Positions 46,372 through 59,466 of a stretch of DNA of 64,000 nucleotides are shown piece by piece (the first letter of the stretch is position 1; each line of letters opens with the position of its first letter). The stretch comes from Coffea arabica (taxonomy: Eukaryota; Streptophyta; Magnoliopsida; Gentianales; Rubiaceae). The position numbers were made by a program, and so were the translations under genes. Location of the stretch: NCBI RefSeq assembly GCF_036785885.1, contig NC_092316.1, positions 15,431,001-15,495,000 of the forward strand. The letters run 5' to 3'. The notes under the pieces are model-generated. The model did no database searches. It saw only the letters and a program-made list of their open reading frames with translations, and had not been told where the DNA came from.

Positions 46372-46393
46372 TACAATATGGGGTAGAATCTCT

Positions 46394-46974
46394 AGGTAGA
46401 GGATACAGGAGGAAAAGCATCAGAAAAGAGATATTATTCCTCAGATGGTAAGCAACTGGGAACTTTTATCTAAGTGGTCTGATCTAGAATCCTGAAAAGT
46501 ATGAAAATAAAAATTGGAAAAAAAAAGGGGACTTACTAAAGAATACAAGAATGAGTTTCAGGAAATTGTTTTATGAATAGGAGAAAAAGGTAAAAAAATA
46601 ATTAAATTGAAATACCATATCAAGATGAGAGTCTGATTAGAATTGCAGAACATAGTTAAGGGAAACTGATAATACAGGGAGAATCTCAAGGAGTGATAGT
46701 AAAGTTTGCAGGTTACTGTTGGCCTACCTCTGATTGTGCAGAAAAATCAGTAACTGATCAAAGCCAATCTCTTGTAATGAGACATCAAGATTGTGAAATT
46801 GAAATATCCATGATACAAATATTCTTTGATATGTTGTTGTCAATTTTGGGTACAAGCATTTTGGGGGAGGCAAAAAGGAGACAAGGCTGATAATAGCAGG
46901 TGACAAGTGCAAGATACTATTCAAGACATTGCTTAATGACTTTGATCACTATTTCTCAACATTATGGTTTCAAT
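46394..46974. other. upstream region of the RING-H2 gene
   Basis: Would hold the promoter and leader of the minus-strand gene. No clear TATA box was recognised. Confidence 0.4.
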
Positions 46975-48205
46975 TTGGGTCATCACTAAATTTCACCGGA
47001 AATATTGCACCAACCCGCAGTCCTTTAGGATAAAAATGAGCGATTTTAGTCCCTAATAAATAAAAAATATTTATTTTGGTCCCTATTCACATTTCTGGTT
47101 AAATTTTGGCTAGAAAAAGTTACCGATCCATCACATGATCAATATTTAAAGGGCAAATATGATAACTATGATCAATATTTAAAGGCAAATTTGATAACTC
47201 ACTTAATGCCCCATTATTTTTTAATTAACCATTTCTCTCAATTATTCTCCAAATGCCAAACAAATAACCAAAATGGCGTAGTTTCAATAAAAACTTAATT
47301 TCTCTATTTTCTTTCTTCTTCCTTTCTTTCTTTTTCATTTCTTTTTCCTTTCTCTATCATCTTATTCCTCCTATTTTCTTGCAAAGCTCATAAGATCTAT
47401 AATGGCAAATTTTAGTATAGTGCCACTGCAGGCCGTTATTCTCTAGTTATAGAATTCTCTCAAATTTTACCACTCCACTCTATTTTTTGTATAGATTATA
47501 AATCCGGCAATATTTTTAGCAAAACCATACAAAAAAAAATGGTCAAAATCTCCAAAACAGCTGCAGTTGCTTCCCATTTTTTCCCCTCAAAAACATCACC
47601 AAAACTCATGAAATTTTTAACAAAACAACCCACATGAAACATAGAACATTAGCAAGTCCCAAAATCAACCATATAACCTGACGAATCAACATATTTAGAA
47701 CAAAGGTTTGAAACTTTACAAGACCCATTTCCATGTAATTTAAAAAATAGAGGGTGAAAGAGATGGACCTAATTACAAGACCATTAAAGATAGAGGAAGA
47801 AGAGGACGATGGAGGGAGAAGGGGAGGAGGTGGCGGGATAGGAGTAAGAAGGGATTAGGGGGTTGGTGGTGGCAATGGTGGAAGTCAGAATGACATGGGA
47901 GGATCATGGTGGAAGAGAGAAATGGATTGTGTACATTTGGATTTGCAAAATTAGGGTTTGGATGGAGCATAATTGGGAAAAATGGTAGATTAAGTGAGAA
48001 ATTGGATCATCACTTAGTGAGTTGCTAAGGTTTCCCTTCAAAAACTGATCATGTGATGTGCTCATGACCTATTCTGGCCAAAATTTGACTGAAAAGATGA
48101 CAAGGGACCAAAGCATTTTTTTATTTTTTAAGAACTAAAAACACTCATTTTGATTATGAGCGATTAAAATTTTACATCTATAACATGTGAAGGATGAGTG
48201 ATGCA
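46975..48205. mobile_element. long inverted-repeat (MULE-like) element, boundaries approximate
   Basis: The left arm (about 46975-47260) and right arm (about 47960-48205) are imperfect inverted repeats. Shared blocks include GAGCGATTTTAGTCCC / GAGCGATTAAAATTTT, a TTTTGGTCCC segment, AAATTTTGGCTAGAA / AAATTTTGGCCAGAA and CACATGATCA. The ~700-bp centre has a pyrimidine-rich part (47300-47370) and a GGAGGAGG-rich part (47790-47890), with no recognisable gene. No clean target duplication was found. Confidence 0.6.
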
Positions 48206-50182
48206 ATTTTCCCTACTTCACCAAATGTACTACATATGTCACTTTCACCGCCCTACATTTTGTGTCCCTTCTCGTTTGTCCTGAATTCTTTGGTGTACCT
48301 TTACTTTTTTTCTTTTTTTTTTTTGTTCTGTTCCTATTTGCATATTATCAATATGGCTAAGCGATCAAATTGTATCCTCGATTTATATATTAGGGGATCC
48401 TACAATGCAAAAAGGGGATCAGTTGATTTTTCAGTATACATCCATTGCAATTATTTTCTTTACAAACACCATATTCGTGCTTGCTTTGCCGGCCATAATG
48501 CAGAAAAAGAAGGGGAGAATGAGAGGGGGAGAAGTTAAAAGGATATCAGCAACCTAAATTAGTCAAGGTTTTCAAGAAGTTAAATTTTAAACAAAGCTCC
48601 CATTCACACTGCTTTTGTGATGCTTTTGTATAGACGAGTAAGCCAAAAGTATATCAGCAATGATTAAGCAGTCCACCAACCCTGTGGAGAATAATTTTGA
48701 TTACCAACTTTCAAACTTTCTATTCATTAGGATTCATTCATGATTCACCCATCAAAAAAGCAAGTCAGAGAGAAAAAAGGGAAAAAAATAAACAAATTTT
48801 GTACAATTGACTTCACCGACACCTGTACTTATTTCCTTCTTTGTATTTAAATTGTTGACCAAATTAGATATTGAGTCAAGTTTTAAGAGCCTGAAACTAA
48901 TTTACCTAAACTTGTAATGCTTGCCCGGAGAACACGAGCAAAAATGGAGATGCAAGACTCTATTGTATCTCATTGTTTTCCATACATTTGAGCATGAGAT
49001 GACACAAAGCAACGCGTGCGGTGACAAAACCATCCACCATTATTGTCCTTCGAAGTGGGGGATTATGACTAATCATTCAGATAGAACGTAGCCTAACTTT
49101 GTTTGACATTAAGCCAAGTTAACAAGGAAGTTGGGAACTTTTAATCCTTTCATTTCTCCAACTGTATATGCAACCATCTGATTTTTAGGGAGTCATGTAA
49201 TTGGGAAAACCCCAGGTCATTTCAATTGGAAGAAAATCATATTATAGATAGACATTATTGTGTCCTACGGGATCTTTCCAAAGAAAAACAAGAGAATATC
49301 AGCTTGGGGACCATGGATCAAATTGACCTAGCTTTTGCAGTGCATTATAGTGATTGACACTGTTAAATCATCTCATAAGGAAAATGGGCAGTGCAAATGC
49401 TAAATTTTTGTTCAACTTCAGTTAAGTAGGTTTACAGTTACAAACATCATATTCATGTGTAGAATTGTGAAAGTATACATATTAGGGAGAGAGCTAAACA
49501 ATCCGGTTCTGTTAAGGCAAGTTAAACAGAGAAGAATTTATTCTGATCCTTGTCTTCCTACCCCGGGAATTTCATCCGATCAATATTATGTTGAATCAGT
49601 AAATTCACAACAATTAACTGGCAACATTTTGTTGAAGTTTATAAGATTTTGTTTTTGTCAATAGTTGTGGATCAATATCCCATCTCCCTTACCGCAAGAT
49701 CCTTGATCAGAGTGAGGACAAGGGCCAAAGACCTCCTTTGGTTCACCACTTGGGGCGGCTTTTTTGACCGAGTTTAGACAGGGCGCAAGAGCGAAGAAGG
49801 ATGCTTTAGGAGGGAAGCTTTCTTCAACTTGCTCTAGAGGACAAAAGAAAAAGACACCTTTTATTGCAGACTGAGAAACATTCAACAGCAGGCTGAGCAA
49901 AGCTGATAATATAGTAACACCAAATCTGGACAAAAAAATTACACTTTTACAAGATAAATGTCAAAATTTTCCATAAATACAGTAGTAAAAGTTATTATGA
50001 ATACAGAAAAGAATTTTTTTTTAACCACATCTTGAGAGCTCATGCATATCTGCAGTGTAGTAATCAATCATTTCATGGTATCTGAGATTGCATGAAGAGG
50101 AAGCATTGCATTCAGATATTAGATCAACATATCTTCCTGTCATTTCAAGGAAGCGTGATGGCTGAACATTTATGATCAGAAG
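48206..50182. other. intergenic between the MULE-like element and the LRR receptor gene
   Basis: No confident gene. A minus-strand open stretch of 91 codons (49658-49933) lacks an ATG and was not accepted. The last few hundred bases before 50183 would include the 3' UTR of the LRR receptor gene. Confidence 0.45.
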
Positions 50183-52489
50183 TTAGAGCTCAATGCTTGT
50201 ATTTGTGGATTTCTCTTCATCGCCTTTTATAGAGTTTATCATCACAGCAACTTGACTGCTGCTAGGCCTTGCATCTAAGGAAGGATTTATGCACCTCAAA
50301 GCCACCTGCAACAAATTAACCATCCTTTCTTCACTTGCACCTTCTGAAATCAGTGCCTTGTCAAAAACTTCAGCTGTCCATTCTTCTCTCACTACTGAAT
50401 GTACCCACTTAGCCAAGTCAGATGCCCTGTTCTGAACAAGCTTGCCTGTCAGCAGCTCAAGGAGAATTACACCGAAGGAATAAATGTCGGCTTTGAAGAT
50501 TTTCTTGCTGCCTTGTGAATCACTATCCATTATGCTTTCAATTTGAGTAGTAAATTGTTCATCATGATTCTCAAGCATCTTTAGGCCATACTCACTAATG
50601 CAGGGGTCCATATCCTTGTTCATCAATATGTTGGAGGATTTAAGGTTTCCGTGTGCAATGCCATCATTGTGAAGCTCCTGATGCATGAGAGCTAATGCAT
50701 TAGCAGTACTAGCTGCAACGTTTAATCTGCTTCCCCAATCAAACATCTCACTTTTCTGGTTTTCTGGAGATACAAATATCACCATTAGATTCCATTTTGC
50801 CCTTTTTGGTGATTACCTACTTTTGCAATCAATTGTTGCATCTGTTCTGGGACCATGCAGAAAAGAGAATCATATATAACCTAATTGTCAAAGACCTAAT
50901 TTCCTCATCTAGAAACAGTTTCTTTCTAATTTCCCTTTTTCTATTCTTAAAGATTGATAGAGATTAAAGAACTAGATGCCCAAGTTCTCTAGAGTACATA
51001 ACAAGGATATGTTGGTGAAGTCTAAGAAAATTTGTGAAAAGGAATGAAGCATGTTGTATGAACCTTTCTCCTCGACATTTGACACACTACTGTTTGGTTT
51101 CAAAACTAGATATTGCAGAAGTTAAAGCATCTACACATAAAAATTGTGCAATTCAAGACTATGAGGAATCAAATGCCAGGAGAAGTACTTTGGCTTACCA
51201 TTAAGGAGTCTGAAGAGACTGCCATTCTGCTGGAATTCATAAACTAAGAGCTTCTCCTGCTCAGAGCAATAATAGGCAACAATAGGCAACACATTCGCAT
51301 GCTTCACTTCATTTATTTTCTGCATCCTCTTCTTAAAATTGTCCCGTGAAATCTCCCAGTCCTTGATCCTTTTCACTGCTAAGGTCACTGAATTATTGAG
51401 TGCGACCTTATAGAGGGTTCCATGTTTTCCTCTTCCAACCAATTCTGCTGGTGCTCGTAGCAGATCCTCAAATTGCATGCCATTGACCATTGGACTTGAA
51501 AGAACAACTAGAGATGAACTTTTCCTTGTTGCAGGAGACATTATGGAAAATTCTGACCGACTTCCTTCCCTAATCTTTGAATCACTAGATGTACTACTAG
51601 GCTTGCTACTTTCATTCTCTGCTGCCATTGAATTCTTTGCACCATGCTTCTTCCTCTTGAAGACTTTGCAGCCAACCAAGAATATAATGATCAAGGCCAA
51701 AATAGCATATCCAGAGTAGATAAGGTATTGTTTGCTTGAGGAATGCTTCTTTTTGGCTGGTGTTGGAGCTGGAACAGGTGGAGGAGTTGGACATGCAATT
51801 GATAGTGGTTGTCCACATAATTCAGGATTACCCAAGAAGCTACTTGGACCAAAATGACCATCCTCATTAGGAACAGGTCCACTGAAATTGTTGTAAGAAA
51901 CATTGAACTTTGCAAGGTTGGAGAAATCAAAATCTGGTATCTCTCCACTGAGCTGATTGTTTTCAGCAAGGAAAGATAACAAGCCTGAGATTCTTGACAA
52001 ATCAGGCAATGCACCGGAGAATCTATTGTTCGATATATCAATTCTTTTCAGGTTATTCAACCTCGAAAGAGATTTTGGAAGGTTGCCTGTGAAATTGTTT
52101 CCAGAAAGATACAAGTGTGTCAGACGACTGCAATTTGATATCTCTTCAGGCAAATTTCCAAAAACATTGTTGTCATTCAGGCTCAAAACAGCAAGTGATC
52201 TCGTCACACACAGAGAACTGGCATCAAGAATTCCAGTGAGATTGATCTCATTAAGTACTATTTTCCTGACAGATGAAGTACCACGACAATCCACCCCTTT
52301 CCACCGTGCATCGCAGGGGTCTGAGCTCAAATTCCACCCCCAACTCGCATCTCTTCCAGCATTCGCTGGATAAATGTTGTCCAGAAATTGCACCAATGCT
52401 TGCCTCACTTCAACTGTTTCTGCACTCACCTTCACCAGAAGAAGCGAAAACACCATGAATGATGTCCAGGAGGGTGGAACACAATCCAT
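50183..52489 (-). CDS. LRR receptor-like pseudokinase (LRR-III type), two exons
   Basis: Exon 1 is 52489-51199 and exon 2 is 50763-50183. The 435-bp intron has GT/AG ends (TAATG/GTAAGC; ATCTCCAG/AAAACC). The protein is 623 residues. It has a signal peptide (about 1-23), an LRR N-terminal cap with SDPC-x5-GVDC (57-68), about five to six short LRRs (75-215), a Pro-rich juxtamembrane part, a TM helix (254-274), a Ser-rich linker and a kinase-like domain (349 to about 610). The nucleotide-binding Lys is present (AVK, K373), but the catalytic loop reads HGN (468-470) instead of HRD, and DFG is replaced by EYG (488-490), so it is probably catalytically inactive. Such proteins act at the plasma membrane as co-receptors or scaffolds. 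The ATG at 52489 gives a standard signal peptide; the frame upstream has none. Closest known type: 'probable inactive receptor kinase' At2g26730-like and the pollen receptor kinases. Confidence 0.92.
50764..51198 (-). other. intron of the LRR receptor-like gene
   Basis: Splitting the kinase domain after residue 430 in phase 1, a position within the N-lobe/C-lobe boundary. The single late intron is usual for the LRR-III subfamily. Confidence 0.85.
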
Positions 52490-54226
52490 CTTGCATAAGC
52501 AATGCAAAAATTATGAAAAGCCCACTATATTTCACTTCTTCTGCATTTTGTAAAAATCCCTGAAAGACTGGTCAGAGCATATTGTTTTCCAAGAACAAAG
52601 CAACATGATAGCAGCGACTAAAGGCAATATAACATGCCAATTGGCTGAATTTGCAAAGATGATTTTTACCACACGGCGACTACTGCTGCCGAAATCCTTT
52701 ACAGCCAACTGAAATCCCCTCAGAAAACTTTGTATATTTGATGCCGGCTGTTGGAAAAGGTCAACATTTTGAAAGTTTATGTACTTCTCCGTTGCCTTCC
52801 CAACAAGTACAGCGGTTTGATAATGCTACTAATGATTTTCTAAGCTTTATGACTATATTTATTTTTCTGAGAAATGATATTGTAATCCTGGTTCGACACG
52901 TTTTGGTCTTTAGAACACAAATGGTTCTTTTTCTAATGTCATGGATTGCAGTTATATCATTAGTGGTGAACAATCATGAAATTCATGAAGAAAATTTTCC
53001 ACTTCTTTGCGGATTCTTGAACTTGGGCCCATTAGATTTTTTCCATTAACCTTTCATTTACCTTGTCATACTTGCAAACAAGAAAGTGCAATAGTTATTC
53101 TTCTAAACTTTTCATTGGAGCCATTCTTTCTTATTCATCATCTGCCAGTTGTGCAAGTATGACAAATTGTTCAGATCAAACAAACACAATAGTCAAGGAT
53201 ATTCTTTCATAGGGCAGATAAAGATTTTGCACGTCCTTACTATCCATCCAACCTCCTCTGGACTTCTTTATACAGTTTTTGTTCATCCTTTCCTATAAAA
53301 AAAAATTAGCCAAAAACAGAACTTTAAAGATTATTGGACGGCAATTACTTTATGTTTATCCTGCTGTGGACTTTCATTATGTGTATTTTTTTTGTCAGTC
53401 GTTTGCTTTGGTTTTCAGAAATTTCGGTTTGTCTACCATGAACAAATGCATGACACACTGCAGCCGATTGCATAGTATGGTCTTTGTCCAAGATTAATCT
53501 GGCCAGGCAACAGAAAAGATAAACAAATACCAACTGAATATAAGACAGAGACTGATGGTAGTCACAATCAAGAAGAGGATTAAAAATTGAACTTATGCGA
53601 AAAACAAATATCCTCGTATTCACACTGCATCAGCAATTCTAAAACCACATAATTTCTCCTCATCAACAACTCTAAATCACATAATTTCGTGGAAAAGGGT
53701 ATGAATAATTGCCAGTGCAGTTGCTTCCAAACTAATGTAAAAGTTTTCTAACAAGTTTGCCACTCATCAATCGTTATAAACAACTTGTACAACCTCATAA
53801 CAGCTATGTAAATTAGTAGGTAATTCTCATTTTCAAAAGCTTGTTGGACCAGAGTCTAGACTCTGGGGCAGAAACATAGTAATTTTTCCAAAAAAAAAGG
53901 GTACAAAGTCATTCACAAGTTGTATACTATCAGTTTAAATTTGTAAAGTGTCGTACAAGGGGCGAAAGTTAGTATAAAACTTGTCATCAGATTCATCAAA
54001 TTAAAAGGACTAAAAAAAAAGACAAAAGAGAGACTCTGATTTTTCAGTAACTAAAACTTTTCTACTAGCTGCATCTGCAATAAACAAATTCTACAGATTT
54101 TGTGAACATATCTGAAGTTGAAAGCCACATCATTCATGATTTACAAGGTAACCTAAAGATTGCCAAATACGGTCGCAAAAAGTGGTTGAATGATGGGCAT
54201 AAAATGGCTTGAAATCCCAAGGACAT
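52490..54226. other. intergenic: promoter side of the LRR receptor gene, 3' side of the UBC gene
   Basis: No gene, RNA or clear element recognised in about 1.7 kb. The segment next to 54226 should be the 3' UTR of the UBC gene. Confidence 0.5.
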
Positions 54227-57200
54227 TCAAGGGTCTTCTAGTCCTGGAATTTCATCATCGGATGATGTGCAGTGCCCATCACTGATGTCCTCTTCTTCAC
54301 TCTCTTCATCCTCTTTGGACTTCACAATGTTCTCCGCCTTCGCATAGCGTTCACAGTACTCTGCTTGCATGAATAATTAGTGACGAGTTTATTTTCCATA
54401 CCATAAATGTAGATTAAAAAAATGAATCTTATGCAGAGACAGATCATTTGTCTACAGCATCCGATAGTCCTGAAAATGTTTCATGTTTTCTACATGATCA
54501 TGTAATAGCTTGAATTAGTAAAAGTAATTATGTACCCCTGCTCTGTTCCAGCATCCTTTATCATCGATTAAGAGCCATACTTTGCAAATTAATGGTTTAC
54601 CATAAGAAAACTAGCTTGGACACCGATCACCATTTACATGAGAATCTAAACTGATTGCACAAATTACAAGATGAGATTCCCATGTTTCCTAAAGAATCAC
54701 AAATCATAACAAGATTGGTATAGATTTTTTTCTCATTTGTCCAATTTCTATCTTGTATGCAAACTGACTAAAACTAAAGCACTAAACTAAACTGTAGCTT
54801 GATAAATAGAGATAACTGTTGCATACTTGCATTTCATAGGTGGTTCTCTAACCTTCTTAGTTCTTACTATGATTTCAAACCATAAGTTGCAAATCCTGTT
54901 CCTATTTGTTCTCTGCTGAGAAATTTTACAACTACAGTACACTGGAATGACCAAATGATCACAAAATATTATACTGCTCAATATTCAGAAAAACTGTGGA
55001 AGGTCTTACCTTTAACTTTCTGTTCATATTGAGTTTTGTCCTTCATCATTAATGATGCAGCATCACCATTTAATGGATCAGAAGGATTAGGATAAAGTAA
55101 AAGCTGTGGAAGAAACACTTCAAAAATGTTTAAAAGATCTGCATAAAATAAATAGCAATAATTAATCAACATCGAGACTTAAAATTAGAACTGATCCAAT
55201 AAGTGGTCATAATATAACACAACAAACTAATTTGATGGCTGATTATACCAAACATAGGGCTCCATGATTGATTAATAACATCTAAGCAGACAGAACCGGA
55301 CCTGAAAGTTGATAACATCAAACAAGAACTGTATTAGTAAATAAGAAAAAATGAATACACTGCAAAGTAATTATGTCTCTCGTAAGAGAATGATGGAAAG
55401 GAAATGTGATGATCGACTGGACAAATTACAGTATTACTAGTCTGGAAAAAAGACGAAGATATATAGTGCCAAGAGCACAAGCAAACTCACAATTCATCAA
55501 CATTTGGGTGGAAAATCTTGTTAACAAATCCTATTGAAGGAGACTTATATGGATAAGCATCAGGAAGCTCAACATGGACTTTCCACACCCCACCTTCATA
55601 TGTGCCTGCAAAAATCTTGAACAGTTTTAGGCTATTGATGTGCAGCAGAATCATTCTCATCTGAGAAGTCAAATGTTGCCAGAGAAAAATCTCTTCTGGT
55701 CCACATGCAGACAGAAATGTTTGGAACACTAATTCTGTTTACATAATTTCATAATGCAAGAGAAAGCCAAAGTTCAGAACCCTCCCACTGAAGCCAAAGA
55801 AGAGGAAGCAAAAGTAGTTCATCCTTCTATTTCATATAGAAAATGAATGCACCAAAAAAGAAAAGGTATCAGATTGAGGGGAAGCTTCAATTTACCAATT
55901 TCCAGTAACTTTATTATTTGCAAAGCTGGAAGAGATTCTTACTTATTCCCCTAAGAAAAAGAATGTACAATCTTGAAACAAGAACAATAAGAAAGAAAAC
56001 AGAACTGTACTGTAGTAGCAAATATGAGGCACACTACACAAATGAAGGCATGAGGATTGTACTGTACTTTCTTTTGGACCATGAAATAGCACGTTGAATT
56101 CACTGAGCCCGTCATTTACTGTTTCCACACTGTAATCGCTCATCATCCTGAACAAACACAACCGCAGAAAAAAGTGAATTAATCAACATTACAGTTTCCA
56201 CGCTATATTAAAAGCAATACGCTGTCTTGCAACAAAATACTTTCAGATTTAAAACATCATCAATCAGAGAGGTCTTCTTGTCATCTACTAATCACCATTG
56301 ATCAAAAGATTATAGGTGATATTTTATATCACATCATTCAAGTGTTATCCAGGTTCAGGAGCAACAATGGATTTCAATGAGAATGATATCTCTTGAAAAA
56401 GATACAACAGCGTCAAACAAGCATCTGGCTGGATTTGACACATTAGTTGAACTTCCACTACCTACCTTTTCTCAAGAGGAAAAATGTTTGGTAAAGAACT
56501 AGAATATCAAATTGAGAAAAAAAGGAAAACAATGCTCCAATCATCATCTTTAGGCCAAAAAAGCAACCAGTTAATCCTTCTTGCAACCAGTAAAAACAAA
56601 AGCCATAAATCTACAGAATCTGGTATTGCAAAATGCAAGAAATTGAAATTAATGACGACAAATGATTCTGTATTTTATTTTACATGTCAATATACATAAA
56701 AGAAAAAATCTTTTTCAAGTTGCACATTAGAAAACTTGTACCTGTGCATGCATGACAGAATAATTACCACTTCAAAAGAAATGAAAACATTAGATATAAC
56801 AAATTGCAAGATAACTTTGGAGCATAAGTTGATTCTACTGAGGAACTGGAGCACTAGCATTCCTTCTTTAACTGTATTCTGATCCTTTGCTTTTAATAGT
56901 CTCAACTTCCATGGCAAGGTCCAATTTATAGCTCAAATTGCATAAATCCAAACATGTTTTTAAGTTATGAACTTTAGAAGTGAATCCATTACTTGTATTG
57001 GTGTAGTATTGCTACATTACCAACCAACTAACAGGTTAAGAACCAGAGGACCCAAATTGTGACAAATATGGACCAGCTCATGCAAATGTTTACAAGATCA
57101 CCACAAGTCAGAGCTGATTTATGTCCATATCCAGTTCACAACAACAATATTTCACAGAACGTAGATGTAGTGATTGTAGAATAATTCTTCCTTTTGATGA

Positions 57201-58132
57201 CAGACAAGTTTTGTATGGGGCGAATGGGCAAGGCATTGATCTAATACCTTCTGTATCTTATCAGATTCAAACTGGGACAGTTGTCAGGTATATAATCACA
57301 ATCGTGAGTGATCAACTAGATAGTCAAATCATCAAAGGCTCACATATGAGAAAAACATATAACAATTAAAAGTCCCTAGTTAAACATCAAATGCCATGCC
57401 CATTTTAGTCCAGCAATTTTGGTTACAGAACAAGAACCAGATTGTACACATCTACAATTCTCATAAGTCATAAGAACTTATACAAGAAAGAATTGAAAAT
57501 TTTGTGCAGAAAGCTAAGTGCGACAGCTTTTCAGGCCTTAACTATTCCTTGAAACTTACTAGAACTATGAGAAATGAACAGAACAAGGACATTATCGTGT
57601 CTTGTGCTCAAACTATAAAGGACAGCAACATGACAAAAATGATTGATAGATTTTCAATCTGGAATGTAGATGGAAGTACAGGCTAATAGTTTCCCTCATT
57701 AGCTGGTTCATTGCTTTACCTGTTCCTGGCTAGGCTTTCTCCTTTATCTACCAGATCTACCCACATACTGACTTGTCATCTACGGAGCCAGAGGACTATA
57801 ATTTATAAACCATCAACCTTCAGAACTCATCACATTTCAATCTAAATCATCTTTTCAAAGAATGCATCAGCAAAAGAATTCAAAGTTTAACTGTCTCGTA
57901 CATAATATATCAAATGCTCATGTGCTAACCTACTAAAAGTTCTAATTGAAGTTGCGGAAACTTCTGGTACACCATGTCAGGCAAATGTCAGGTAAGTAGA
58001 CTTATTTTCAATTCAAAAACATCAAGAATTCCCTCTCTCCATTCCTCAATGCATAGAAACAGGATACTATTAGGGAAATGGAACTTACAACTTCATTACA
58101 TCCATCTCCCTTCGTTTACTTGGAGAAGTCAT
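54227..58132 (-). CDS. ubiquitin-conjugating enzyme E2, UBE2H / UBC4-5-6 type, six coding exons
   Basis: Coding exons on the minus strand: 58132-58089, 56147-56068, 55605-55491, 55301-55249, 55138-55010 and 54360-54227, all with GT/AG introns and phases that join exactly (555 nt, 184 residues). The protein starts [15 protein letters not shown] and has a UBC fold with the PYKSPSIGF loop, the HPN motif (74-76) and the active-site cysteine C85 in GSVCLDVIN. The C-terminus after about 150 is strongly acidic (EDEESEEED) and ends with GLEDP. Length, the N-terminal SPSKRREMD and the acidic tail match Arabidopsis UBC4/5/6 and animal UBE2H. E2s carry ubiquitin as a thioester and pass it to substrates with an E3, in cytosol and nucleus. 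Large introns (1941 bp for the first) are normal for this family. No defect was seen. Confidence 0.95.
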
Positions 58133-58560
58133 TTCAATCTCTCTAACTGCCAAAGTCTGGATTTCCTCTGATCTGTGACAAAATGAAAGATCAACTCTAT
58201 CAACGCTAAATCATTGATTTAATGCATAACGAAATATTGGCTGAATTACAAGATCAGCTCAACTTAATCAAGGCTTAAACATGGTACTAGATAGTTGCTA
58301 TCCTTCAAAGAAACGGAATCCTTACATTAAGGAAAACAAAGGGTCACATTAACAACAAAGATCAAAGTCACATAAACCAAAAAGAAATCTATATATAAAA
58401 TAAATGTTACAGAAAAGCAGCCAAAAATGGGAAGTTGGGACAAAAATATTTCACCTAAAAATGAGTTAAATTACCTTTTGTGTCTGGGGTTTGGGAGCAC
58501 TTTGCTGAAGAAGAATCTGGAGTGCACAGACAAATCTCAAAAACTGTCCACGAGACCTCA
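58133..58560 (-). other. UBC gene 5' UTR with leader intron
   Basis: Non-coding leader in two parts: about 58560-58475, then an intron (58474-58168, donor ACAAAAG/GTAATT, acceptor CAGATCAG/AGGAAA), then 58167-58133 up to the ATG. A 5' UTR intron is common in plant ubiquitin-pathway genes and often raises expression. Coordinates follow the splice motifs only. Confidence 0.6.
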
Positions 58561-58580
58561 AATGGATGCCTGATTACTGC

Positions 58581-58588
58581 TTTTTATA
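58581..58588 (-). promoter_or_regulatory. TATA box of the UBC gene
   Basis: Minus-strand TATAAAAA lies about 30 bp upstream of the inferred start of the leader exon (about 58555), the expected distance for a plant TATA promoter. Confidence 0.6.
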
Positions 58589-58890
58589 TGGTCCGAACCT
58601 GACTTCAAAATGCGTAAAGATAGAAAGTTTTGTCGGACAGACATGGCTGAATAGGAGCACGTGTTGCGGAAAGGAGATGGCAACGTGGGACCTGCGAACT
58701 TAAAGGGAAATTCAAAAAACGGATTTGAAAACATATTTGTACTCACTGCTCTTTAATCGTAGTACTAATTGCTTGGCCACAAGTTAGAAACGCGGTATAT
58801 TTTTCTGCTATCAAATGGGAGAAAAAAGTTTGCTAAAATTTGGGAAATGAAAACTTAAAAGTTTGGAAATCCAGGAGGAGGAAAAAACTC

Positions 58891-59466
58891 TGACAAAGGA
58901 CAAGGACCCGAGCTTCCGGAATCTCTCGTCTATATCCATATTGCTTTAATTTAAGATTTTTAAAATTAGGGCCTTTTTCAGACAAACGGAATAGTTTTAG
59001 CAATTTTCTTCATTATTTTATTTCTTATTCTGATTAGATGTTTTAGGAGCTTTTATTAGTTAAGTGGTTTCCTAAATTAATTAATTCCTAGACAAACGGA
59101 ATAGTTTTAGCAGATTTTTTTATTATTTTATTTCTTATTCAAATGAGATGTTAGGAGTTTTTCTTAGTTAAGTAGTTACCTAAATCAATTAATTCCTATT
59201 CCTTATGTAATTCTGGCCGTGCTTATGTGCCTATAAATAGGATTATTAAGACTATTGTATTCATTTAGACTCTGACAATATTATTGTTATTTTAACACTT
59301 GTTATGTTGTTTATATTTTATAACTTGTCCCGTTGGATGTTCTCCGGATCTGAAATTCTTGTTGAATCTTATTTATTTTGGTGAGTTGATCATGTATCAA
59401 CTCTGATTTCTCTACATGAAGGGTGTTCGTGTAACCCTTTTATCAAGTCACGCTTTTGCTCCGACA
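58891..59466 (+). repeat. LTR of family E, plus-oriented copy (X)
   Basis: Begins TGACAAAGGAC and ends GCTCCGACA. It matches the reverse complement of 61601-62063 throughout, with the TATA-like CCTATAAATAGG (about 59230). It is preceded by a purine-rich stretch (CAGGAGGAGGAAAAAACTC), as a 3' LTR would be. It holds a 110-bp tandem duplication (58981-59090 repeated at 59091-59200). It lies about 330 bp upstream of the UBC TATA box and points away from the gene. Confidence 0.8.

Noticed and set aside
49658..49933. 91-codon minus-strand frame with four cysteines and a hydrophobic start
   Set aside because: No ATG (the first codon is TTG), no recognised family, and frames of this length occur often by chance here. 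A splice acceptor-like site near 49851 leaves a small chance of a terminal exon.
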